Assembly (NCBI GenBank): GCA_037349105.1
Contig: JAYJMM010000119.1
Coordinates: 5,715,001 to 5,779,000 of the forward strand
Reading direction: 5' to 3'
DNA length: 64,000 bases
Source of the DNA: Limnomonas spitsbergensis
Taxonomy: Eukaryota; Chlorophyta; Chlorophyceae; Chlamydomonadales
Positions 10,572 through 21,000 of the stretch are shown here, piece by piece. Within the stretch, counting starts at the first letter, position 1, and the number at the start of each line of letters is the position of its first letter. The position numbers and the translations under genes were made by a program. The notes under the pieces are model-generated. The model had not been told where the DNA came from. It saw only the letters and a list, made by a program, of their open reading frames with translations, and ran no database searches.

Positions 10572-11437
10572 TCATTTCAGCACTGGAGCTTGCCTTAGCT
10601 TCATCAAAGCCTACGGTAAGGGGTCTGCTTGGGTCACCGGCCGTAGGTCTGTTACAGTTCAGTGCCCATCGATCACCCCGCTACGCAGTCTGGTGCATGC
10701 TCATCATCGATGCCCTGTGCGGCATGCGACTTGTAGGGGTTAAAACAGAAGTGTCTATTTACTGCCTCCCAACTGCCCTAAGTTGTGTCATTGTCGCGTA
10801 CCAGTGACCACAGTGCATGGGATCATAGATCAGGCATGCAAGGCACAGAGGCAACGGTCGTGTCAGTTGGCAGTCAGTTCGTAGGGTTATCCGACGGGGC
10901 CCGGGGGTCGCAAAACAAAGAGATATTTGCTCACGTCTGCATCGTTTGAAAATTGGCTGAGAGGCTCTCCGCTCATGATACCCGTGTCAAAGATCTCCCC
11001 AGCAACTACGTCCAGGTCCGAGAGAGGAGAAGTTTCTCAGACGCTTTCCGATATTGTTTCTGACAGGCAGTGAGTACCCTTTGCTTAGCACCAACGAAAC
11101 AGAATGGTAGCTGCAGACCCTGTTCAATTAGATGTGTAGAGGCTTCGTTAAAGCTCGTATGCGGATATTGTGATCCAATTTGAACGTGATCGTTCATTCA
11201 TCCCTGTCATAAAGACAAACTTTCTAATTAACGTCTTCAGCTATTCACACTTATGTTAAACTTCAACTTTGTGTCGTCTGCTACGATCGCTGTTGCTTGT
11301 CTTCCATAATTGTGCATCCATCTCACTGTGCCCAGTAAATAATTTGACCCACTATCCGAACTACACATTCAAGACATATTACACTGGGTCATCAGCTTGA
11401 AACGCTCTTACCTTGACTGATCTCGTCTTTCGGAAAC
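10572..11437. promoter_or_regulatory. Divergent intergenic region between SNX and ALY
   Basis: 866 bp separate the start of the minus-strand SNX gene from the first ALY codon. It must hold 5' UTRs and promoters for both. I see no convincing TATA box, and no coding exon or tandem repeat. Confidence 0.45.
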
Positions 11438-14400
11438 ATGGCTGATGCTCATCTGGTGGGCGAACATCTTCTATCTCCTCTTGCTTTCCCTGTGATTGCC
11501 CATTTGTTGACATTACGTCGTTGAACAGGATAAAAGCTTGGATGCTTTGATTGAAGAGAACAGAAACAAGGTTGGGAAGAAGGGAAGATCTGGTATCAAG
11601 GTTGGCACCTCTGCCGCAGCAGCGAACAGGCGTAGCGGAAAGCCTAAAGGTCAGAGAGGCCAGGGGAAGCCTCCGGGTGGAAATCAAAAGCAGCAGCCGC
11701 AGCAGCAACACCCTACGAAGCAGGAGCGCGCACCTCTTGCGCTAGGCGTTCGGGGAAGGAAGATCGGCAAGGGTTCCGAGGGGCGACGGGCAGGACGACA
11801 GGCCGCTGCTTTCCCACCGGTTTGTACCCCGACCAATACTAGCCTGCATGGCATCCAGCCTTGCAAGCCTCATGGGATGGACACCCCCCATGACATGGGC
11901 CCTTTTTCACTGAAATTACGTGCCATTCCAAGTATCAGGTTAACAGAACCATGTCCTCTCTAGACGAGACTACGAGTGTTACGTGTCAGGCGTTGCTGAG
12001 CCATGTTGAATGATTTCATGAGTGCTGTCTAGGGCCCTCAATGTCTGCACCTACATGCGGCTGAGGTATTGCCCGCTCCCATGCCTGCCTTGCAGGGCCC
12101 TTGGGGTCCGCCCCCCTTCATGGGACACATGCCTCCGTTTGGAATGCCACCGTTCATGCATCCAGGCATGATGCCTCCCGGCTACCCCGCTGGGATGCAT
12201 CCTTCGGAGGCAGGCGGCGGCAGGCTCGCCCGGCAGGCCAGGGCTTCTGGTGCTGCAGGGCCCGGACCCCGCATGGAGCACCGGGATGCTGACAGGGATG
12301 TCAAGTGGGTGAACGACAGGTTTGACGCTTCAGAGGGCGCCCCCCCTCGGAGGAGGCTGGCCCTGCCAGGCGCGTCGTCAGCGGAGCCCGGGAGCCAGCT
12401 GTAAGTTGGAGGGATGTGCTGACTGCCATGTACCATGCACCATGCCCCACCATGCTCCATGCTCCATGTCCATTGCCCCCAGGCCCCAGCTCCAAATCCC
12501 ATGCGCAGACGAGATGTCATAGATTGTGTGGAAATGGATCGTTGGCGGTTTGTTTGGTGGCTAGCAGCGCATTGTTTGGGGGGGGGGGGATTCGAATGGA
12601 CATCGGCCACAACGGGCGGTCCCGTGCTTTTTGGCCTGATGGCATGCTCCCTTAATGCAAGCCCTACTTCTGCCCATGCCTGTCTGTTTGTCTGCGTTCA
12701 TCTATTGGACTTCTTGAACAGCCACTACATATGATCTCTGGTCCCCTGCTCTGTGACCTTATGGAAGGCTCCCTTTATGAACGCCCCACCTGAAGCGTTC
12801 TTACCATTGCTGTGCCTATCACGGTTCTTACGGTGGCTGAATTACGTAGCTGAGTTTCAGTCACCATAATTTCAAGGCAATTTTAGTTACTGTTACCAGG
12901 AAGGGAGCATAGGTACTCCTACGATGTATGAATCACTGCGCAATTGCACTGCACTGGTTCTTACTCATGAGACCATAGGATCCAGATGGAGTCAACGTCT
13001 TCTAGGTATCGTCTTATAGGTTATTGGGATTGTTACACCACCAGTCACCAGTGTTCATTATATTGCGCACGCTATGTCACCTTCAGCTGGCCGTGGTGGG
13101 CAGCTACTCCTGGGACAATGGAGACAGAAGCATAGGACGCATCCTAAAGTCGATGGCCCAAGCAGCAGATATTCATGAACGCACTTTTCCATGTCTCCTT
13201 TCGCGGGCGGTGATGTAGCTGAGTCGTAGCTGAAACATCGAAAACAAACAGCCCCCACTCCCCTGCTAGCCTATGTATCTGGCCTGCAGTTTAGGGTTAT
13301 GGTTTAACTCCTAACCCTACCCCCCTCCCCTTGCTTGCCTGTGCATCCACCCTGCGGTTGAGGGTTATGGCTTAACCCTGAACCCTACCCCCCCTCCCCT
13401 TGCTTGTCTGTGCATCCACCCCGTGGTTCCTGTTGTGTCCGCCTTGCCGTATCTTGCTCCCGCAGTGTTGAGAGGACCACTGATCCTGTGAACCTGCTTT
13501 CGCCACGCAGGCTGATTAGCAACCTCCACTATAATGTCACGGACTCGGACATCAGGGTGAGGGATCAGGACAGGGAGGAGGGGGAAGGGATGTCTGGGTG
13601 AGGGATCAGGACAGGGGGGGAGGGACGTCTGGGTGAGGGACCTGAAGGCTGGGCTTGATGCTGTGGCTGTGAGCCCTCTGACTGAAATCCTGTTCACTAT
13701 CTGGTCCCAGTGATGTTATCTAGCCTCTATATCTAGTTATAAGTGTATAAGTGTCAGTGTATTGGTACCTTCTTGCCTCTGAAAGTGTGAATATAAGTGT
13801 GAAGTGTGAAAGCTAGGCACAGCCGCGGTGGGTCGAATGTGGGGGGAGAGTGTACCCCCCTCTTCTTTGTCTTTTCACGCCATGATGTCCCCTGCCCTGT
13901 CATCTCATCCCATGTCGACATGCATGGTCTCCCTGCAGGAGCTCTTCTCAACAGTGGGGGACCTCGTCAAGTCACAAATCGATTTTGACGACGGGTGAGA
14001 GGCCTTGAGATGCTCTTGAGATGAGAGGGTGACATGTTTTGTTTGATAAGCAGCAGCGGGAATCTAGCTAGGTCCAGGCCTGCGGCTGAGGGATCCTTCT
14101 GCTGGGGGGGCCACCGGCCGAAGATAGGGCCTGGTGGGTTCCCAATTGGCCCAGTAGTGGCAGAGCCCCGCAAAGCCCCAAATTTGTATTGTGTCAAAAA
14201 AACAAAAAAAATCAATGAATGCTTGGTCACAAAAAGCCACCCTCTGTGGTCTCAAAAGTCCATGTCTGTTTGCTCGCAATCCTTGATCCCAGCCGCACGT
14301 TACAAAAAACTACAATTTCACCGATCCACACCCTCATCCAATGCAAACCTGTACCTCTGTCAGCTTGCTTGTTTGATTTTGTGCCACAGTGGCGGCTGGT

Positions 14401-16673
14401 CCGTGGGCATGTCCGCTGTTGTCTCGGAGGTTCAGCTCTGAACTTGTGTTTGTTATTGCGCAGCGACGGCCGGTCCATGGGCACGGCCACTGTCATCTTC
14501 AAGCGCAGCGCTGACGCCAAGAAGGCGATCGAGCAGTACAATGGCATCGCGCTGGACGGCAAGAAGCTGGACATCTCTCTGGTGGACTCGCAGCCACAGG
14601 GGATGCGGCTGTCATCCGGTGTCAGGTGAGGCTGTGAGGATGAAGGTGGGGTATGCAGCCACCGGGGATGCGGCTGTCATCCGGTGTCAGGTGGGGCTGT
14701 GAGGATGAAGGGGAGGTGTGCAGCCACAGTGGATGCGGCTGTCATCCGGTGTCAGGTGAGGCTGTGAGGATGAAGGTTGGGTATGCAGCCACAGTGGATG
14801 CGGCTGTCATCCGGTGTCAGGTGGGGCTGTGAGGATGAAAGGGGGGTATGCCGCCACAGGGGATGCGGCTGTCATCCGGTGTCAGGTGGGGCTGCGAGGA
14901 TGACGGGGGGGCGAGGGGAAGGATGGCTAAATGTTGGTCATCAGTCTGGTGGACTCGCAGTCACAGGGGATGCGGCTGTCATCCAGTGTCAGGTGAGGCT
15001 GTGAGGATGACGGGGGGGCGAGGGGAAGGATGGCTAAAACTTGGTCATCTCACGGGTGGACTCGCAGCCACAGAGTATGCGGCTGTCATCCCGTGTCAGT
15101 TGGGGCTGTGAGGATGACGGGGGGGGTGGGGGGGTATGCAGCCACAGGGGATGCGGCTGTCATCCGGTGTCAGGTGGGGCTGTGTGGATGACAGGGGGGG
15201 CGAGGGGAAGGATGGCTAAGAGTGACAGCTATATACATTGTGGCTGCATTTCCACCAGATTGATATCCAATTATCTACCAGATATCAATCTGCTAGATAT
15301 GCTGCCACAATTAATATGGCTGTCACCGGGCGTTAGGTGGCGCCTGAATGTGAAAAAGGGAAGTGGCAGAGGTGTGACTGGTGTGAATGATAATAGTGGC
15401 AGGGTAGGCGCTTGTCACCAGGAGTCTGGTGGGGTTGAGGGGCCGAATGGGGGGAGTGGCAGGGATGTGTTTGATTTGACGCTGAATCACCCTAAACAAG
15501 AGTGATCTGCTCCTCGTGGATGCACCCCACTCACAAGAAAGGTTACCGCTCTTCTGTCCCGCACCTTGCCACTTTCCCTGACCCGTCTTGACCCCTTGAC
15601 GCCTTCCACGCTCCATGTCCCATGCCCCCAGCTCCAAACCCTTAACCCTTAACCCTGCCTCTGATACCTGTCCTTTGATTTGCGAAGGGTGACCATGGAG
15701 GGAGGTGCCAAGCGCGCGCCAGCGGCCCAGGGCAGTCGGGCTGCAGCTCCCGCTGCTGCCAGCGGTAGCGAGCGGATGTTCAGGAGCGCGCTTCCCAGGT
15801 GGGGTCGATGGCACGGGCTCTGTTTCTTTTAGTGTGCTTCTGCTACAATTCAGCTGACACTGGCCAGTGTTTCTTTTTCGTGACTCAGCTACATGTCAGC
15901 TACACTGCGGCCTCCGGCCGGAGTCCCCATTTGTGATCAGCCCTACTGCTTGGGCTGCCAGCCGTAGGCCTGTCCAGGTTCGGTCCCAATCGGGCCTTTG
16001 GCGGCTGCGGGGCTGCCTGCCAACGGTACATTTTTAGCCGGAAAAGAAACAAAACACTGGCTATGATGCATTTGTAGCTGGTGTCGCCCAATCACGATAT
16101 CCCCGACCCAGATGGAACCAAACCCTAAACCCCAAGCCCGAATCCTTAAACCCAAACCCCATTTTGCCTGCGTAGGGGTATGGGCGGCGATGGTGGCGGC
16201 CACCCGGCCAGTGGGGTGAGGAGGCCGGCGGGCGGGGCGAGGATCCGGAGCAGTGTGGTGAGTGTGACTGTACCGCCATGGTAGCACAAATCGGCCGAAC
16301 CTGTGCCGTATCCGGCGTATTGTGCTGTACTGTGGCACTATGGTAGTACAATCCGGCCGAACCTGTGCCGTATTGCGCCGTATCATGCTACCATTTGTAC
16401 CGCGGGGCACCTGTATTGAGCACCCTGCACAGGACTATTGGAGGTCCTATGTGCCTATGTCTGTACTGCACGACATAGACATTTGACTCAATGGCTTTTG
16501 CTACCTTGAGACTCATCATGCCGCGTTATTGCAATGCACTGGACACGCTGGCTCTGTCCGTGCGCCCTAGATATCTGTATGTGAGAAGGGAATCTGGGGC
16601 AATGTGTATCTCGTCACCCCCTCACCTGATGTGGTTCCGCATGCAGGTTGTCCACGACGAGATGCAGGAGTGA
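11438..16673 (+). CDS. ALY: ALY/ALYREF mRNA-export adaptor
   Basis: Nuclear RRM protein that links spliced, capped mRNA to the export machinery through UAP56 and NXF1-type partners. Exons: 11438-11455, 11529-11819, 12096-12400, 13466-13556, 13939-13994, 14464-14625, 15688-15798, 16176-16257, 16647-16673; all phases agree, giving 380 aa. The N-terminus has the UAP56-binding motif ([12 protein letters not shown]), then a basic region. Exon 3 encodes an unusual Met/Pro/Gly-rich segment ([20 protein letters not shown]). The RRM starts [15 protein letters not shown] (RNP2) and has [18 protein letters not shown] and [10 protein letters not shown] (RNP1), ending [12 protein letters not shown]. The tail is Gly/Arg-rich and ends VVHDEMQE; the usual C-terminal UAP56 motif is not evident. 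The exon 2 donor (CCG|GTTTGT) is the least certain junction. It converges with SERRATE. Confidence 0.88.
13556..13645 (+). repeat. Short repeat after ALY exon 4 donor
   Basis: GGGTGAGGGATCAGGACAGG, the donor side of exon 4, recurs at about 13596 and partly at 13630. This is a minor example of junction-spanning duplication. Confidence 0.6.
14082..14165 (+). repeat. Dispersed CAGCTAC-family element, partial copy
   Basis: CTGCTGGGGGGGCCACCGGC, then CGAAG and GGTTCCCAATTGGCCC, match the central part of the element seen at 15893-16031 and (inverted) 54871-55000. It lies in ALY intron 5. Confidence 0.5.
14626..15345 (+). repeat. Array copying the ALY exon 6 donor edge
   Basis: GGATGCGGCTGTCATCCGGTGTCAG followed by GTGAGG or GTGGGG ends exon 6 at 14625. 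It recurs with starts near 14654, 14719, 14784, 14849, 14957, 15066 and 15138. Period is about 65 bp, then about 108 bp. The 14957 and 15066 copies contain more exon, including GTGGACTCGCAG. A degraded copy is visible at 15300-15340. Every clear copy keeps the donor GT. Confidence 0.9.
15893..16031 (+). mobile_element. Dispersed CAGCTAC-family element, near-complete copy
   Basis: It starts with two CAGCTACA motifs, has CGGCCTCCGGCCGGAG, then GCTTGGGC, and ends in CAATCGGGCCTTTGGCGGCTGC. The same order in reverse complement occurs at 54871-55000. No protein is encoded, so this is probably a non-autonomous element. It sits in ALY intron 7. Confidence 0.6.
16265..16405 (+). repeat. Dispersed GGCCGAACCTGTGCCGTAT repeat, tandem pair
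   Basis: CATGGTAGCACAAATCGGCC and GAACCTGTGCCGTATCCGGC are followed by a second copy about 60 bp later. Related tandem copies occur at 21655-21775. It sits in the last ALY intron. Confidence 0.6.
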
Positions 16674-18067
16674 GGTGCATGCAACACAGCAGTTGGGGCG
16701 CACACAGCAGGAGGCATGCATGCAGTGACTAAGGAGGGGGATGTGGCGCTCAGCTGCTTGCGTACCGTGTGCCTGATGAAGGGGATGAAGCTTGTTTGAA
16801 TTTTTCTCTGACTTGTCCTCGATGAGTTTTGTTGTCAGAGACTGAAGGATTTGTATGTGGACCGGAGTACCAATTTGTAGCAGTGTATGACCGATGTATG
16901 GGCTAGTGGGTATTTTGAAAACAAAGTTACCGAAACCCTCAGGGGCTGTCAGGACTAGATCGAGGGTTCGAATCTCATCGCCGGCCAAACGAAGGTAGCG
17001 TGGAATCCACGAGGCGTCCACACAGTAGCCATGGCGGTCAGGGAGCGCATCGCCGTATCAAACGCCCAACAATCTTAAATCACGGCGCTGTGGCACAGTA
17101 GTGTGACGTTTTGTGCAAGCCTCTCCACCAGAAGTTAGGGCATCGACCTACCCTCCCGTAAGGCCATAGCAAAGGCTGGCTGAACGGGAGTGCTCGAGGC
17201 GCGCGGCGCATGCCACGGTTTTTTTAGGTGAGAGTAACGGTATGCCGAAAAGTGTATGCAATCTCGCTCAACGTTGGATTTATAAGTTTACTTCGGTTTA
17301 AGCAGAGGGTCCTCTGGTCAAGGGAGCATCGCAATTCACAAGTGGTGTAAGGGGCATGTGCCCGTAGACCGCCTTAGGCCTACGACAAAGTAGGGTAGCG
17401 AGTAACCCCCCCCCCTTGGGCTACACATTTTCACGGCGTAGAAGTGGGCATCATGACGTCCTTACTGTAGATTTGCTTTGCCTGCCCTCATCATTCCTTT
17501 CTTTGGGGTTGGGGTATCGACACAATTACTAATTGTCGTTTGTCAACGCCAGATTTCAGTCAGAAAATAAGAGTTTTGCTCGGAAGTTTGCCTTGAGGTC
17601 GGCATTGATAGAAAACATTTTTTCATATCCATTGAAAGGCAAATCAAATGTACGGTGTTAATTGCCAAGGACGATATCTTTACCTATTGGGGCCCTGCTT
17701 TGGGTCATGGATGGAATTATTCTGATTTCTTACACAGCTCTTCTTACACATGCGCACAGCTCTCCATGCAAATGAGGTGCCCTGGTCTGTGCTTCAAATG
17801 GGCCTGCTTAGCACCCAAGCAACATTCCCGAGTGACCGCATCACATGATCGCACCATTCCCATTTCTTTCCGTCCATGCGCACAGCCAGATATTCTAGAG
17901 AAATTCCACGGGCGGTGCACTACATGGGCCTGCCTGCCTTGTAACCACCAACACTCCCCGAGGCGGGTCCGCCTGCCCAAGTCATAAAAGTCCGATCTTT
18001 TAGTCCATGCACACAAACTGTAATGTAGTCTTCACCAACTTCATTCCTGAGTGACTGTATCACACCC
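16674..18067. other. Convergent intergenic region between ALY and SERRATE
   Basis: It holds both 3' ends. A TGTAA motif, the usual green-algal polyadenylation signal, lies at about 17343 for ALY. On the minus strand TGTAA occurs near 17733 and 17745 for SERRATE. No protein-coding exon is apparent. Confidence 0.45.
16889..17225 (+). other. Candidate tRNA-derived / Pol III element
   Basis: An A-box-like TGGGCTAGTGGGT (16899) and a B-box-like GGGTTCGAATC (16964) are about 65 bp apart, flanked by CCGATG and CATCGCCGG. A second A-box-like TGGCACAGTAGTG lies at 17091, and a T7 run ends the region at about 17224. T-arm pairing is poor, so a functional tRNA is unlikely; a tRNA-derived SINE or relic is more plausible. 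Confidence 0.3.
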
Positions 18068-21000
18068 TCACAGGTCGCCGTAGTCCAGCACCATCCGGTT
18101 GTGTTGCGGGTCGTCTAGGTCGTAATAGCGAGGCCCGCCGCCCCGGCCGCCCCCACCGCCGCCGCCACCCCCGCGTCCCATGCCCCGGCCGCCCATCATG
18201 CCGCGTCCTCCCATCATGCCGCCACCGCGCATCACGCCCATGCGACCCCCCCCCATGGCCATCATGGGCATGCCCCCCATGCCGCCCATCATACCCCCCA
18301 TGCCCATCTGCGGGATGATCATCATAGGCATGCCTCCCATGCCGCCCATCATGGGCATGCCGCCCATGCCCCCCATGCCCCCCATGCCGCCCATCATCGG
18401 CATGCCCCCCATCGGGGCCTCCATCATCATGCCCCCCCGGCCGCCGCCCCTCCCGCCGGCCATCATCATCCCGCGGCCGCCACCTGCCATCATGGGGAAG
18501 CCTCGGCCGCCTGGCACCATGCCGCGGCCACCACCTGCCATGCCCATGCCGCCACGCATGCCTCGGCCACGGAAGGGCCCGCCTGAAGGGGAGATCATAC
18601 CACCTCCACCCTCTTCACCCTGTTTACACACACGGGGCAAGGGGCCACGCCATATCATATGAGACATAATCTTCAGAAAGTCACAAGATAGTCACAAGTC
18701 ATCACAGAAGTCACAATACAGAACCCTATTGCAACCCAAGCGAAGGCAATCCTTTTTTAACTGACCGACCCATTTGTCTTGCCCCATTGATGTTTCCTCT
18801 CCGCCACATTGGAGCCTCCACCCCCCATAGATCTCGTCCCTGCCCCATCGACTACCATCGCCCACGGTCGCCTAGTAACCCCATCGCTCAGCCCCCCTCT
18901 ACACCATTTCTCCCAGCTCCCGGGTCAATCATCCCCGACAAATGCTCCTTCCGGGCCACCCACATGCAACTCTGCCTCCTTAGCCCTGGCTTCCTCCTCG
19001 CGCGCAGCCTTGAAGTGTTCAAAGAAGATCTCATCGCAGGCCTGGGGCGCAGGGGAGGCAGGAGGCATGTCAGTGGAAGGGCCACATGCCATGCAAGAGA
19101 GGTACGACGGCATAATGAGAGGCGTGCATGGCAGACTGGCAGCATGACACAAATGCAAGGCAACAAGCGAGGCATGTCGGCATAATGGGAGGTGTGCATG
19201 GCAGATTGGCAGCATGACACAAATGCAAGGCAACAGGAGGGGCGTGCATCAATTGAGTACCGGTAACTTTTTGGATACACATTTTTGGGCCAAGAGGGAG
19301 AAGTCAATCCAGGCTGGAGCCAGGCATACAACCGCTCATCAGTGCTGAAAGTGTGGGAAGTGCCCCCAAACACCACGCAATCCTTGAAGTGTGGGATGTG
19401 TTCTTTCCCAATTCCACACCCTGCTCAAGGATACAGGACTGAACCATGCATAAACACAGGTCCAGCGCGGGCGAGGCCCACGCCCATGCACACTTAAGCA
19501 TATATATGGATAAACAAGCCAACACATGCATGGGGCGGGCAAGGACCAAAGCCCTACAATGCAGTCTAGGATCTGACTGGTTTCGCCTGACTCTCATGTT
19601 TTCCTCTCCGTTTCCCCCCCCAAGCCAGGGCCGTCTTTTTTTGTTGTGTCCAGTCATTCGAAAAGTGTGAAAAGTGTTTGCCGAGCTCCCACCTTCTCCT
19701 TCTCCGCCTGGATCTTGTCGTCAAACTTCGCCTTCAAGTGCTTGACCACGAACTTCTTGCCCATGAACATCTTGGAGCTTAACTTGTTGCCCCACCTGCA
19801 CAGAGACGGCGATAGGGTTAGGGGGGGAGGGTGATCAGGCCCAAGCACCAAACCGCTGGCTAGTACCTTCTAAAAGAGGAGGTTATCCATCAGGTGAACG
19901 ATGCCAGGCCAGGGCAAGTAAGGCTGCCAGGCCAGGCCAGGCCAGGCCAGGCCAGGGCAAGTACGGCTGCCAGGCCCTGGTCTACAATCACCTCCTTGAT
20001 GAGGTTCATCTTATTCAAGTCATTCATGTCATTCCTGCATACCATGGATTTTGCACTGGCCGCCCCACCGATGCCGGCCAGGCGTGCCGCGGAGCGCCCC
20101 TGGCCACTAGGACTGTGCTAACATCTGGAACCCCTTTTCATGCAGCTTTCAAGAGGAGTGACAGGACCAGCGAGAGAGAGAGAGAGAGAGAGGAGAAGCG
20201 CTAGGGCATGAAACCAAAGTAACGAAGTAACGATAGACAGAGCGAATGTATGTAGGCGCTGGAAGTGAGACTGGAAGGAGGCTGGCGGTGGTATAGAAGG
20301 AAGAGGCTGCTGGCATTGTATGAGGAGCGTAAAGAGTCTTGATAAATGAATACAGAGTCTTGATGAATGGAAGAATCAACTGGCTGGAATACGAAAAAGG
20401 AAGGGGCTGGAATTGTATAAGGAAAGGAACATTGAATGTATGGCTGTGAGCTGAGAGACTGCTGACGTGTGCTCGAAGTGCTGACGAGCCAGGGAGGCTG
20501 CCCTAGGTCCCCGCAGGCCACACGCCACTCCCAGCTGGTAGGCGCCATCGCCGCCTAAAGAGCTCATTCCCGGCAACGCCCCCGGAGGGCAGAGAGACCG
20601 GCCGCCGAGTCCGGCTCACAGACGCCACGACGTCCATGAACCAGCATCTCGGCCGACAGCGCGGGCGAGGGGGGCCAGCAAACCAAAGCACATCCGTACG
20701 TCTCCTTCTGTGGAGGCACTCGGCAGGAACCCTCCCCCTCTGGACCGTCAGGGAATCTGAGGTACAATCGGCACTCAACCTCTCAGGCACCTCACCTGCC
20801 GCAATCCTTTGCCTCACGTTCAGGCGCGTGCGTGTGTACGGCGCATGGCTGCCACCACTGCATGGTGCATGGCTGCATGGCTGCCACCGCTGCATGGCGC
20901 ATGCCATCTCTCCATATGACACGCAACCAGGAGTGCGAGCTGGGCTACGATCCAGCTGTGTGAGACAGCTGGCTGGTGGCCGGTAACCCTGATACGGTTT

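Noticed and set aside
18180..18662. Plus-strand Pro/Met-rich frame opposite SERRATE exon 12
   Set aside because: It is the shadow of the Met/Gly-rich coding strand, whose C-terminus matches the SERRATE/ARS2 family.
20503..20922. GC-rich reading frames in SERRATE intron 9
   Set aside because: No recognisable family, and flanking exons 9 and 10 already join in phase (AA|G) to give a continuous conserved segment.
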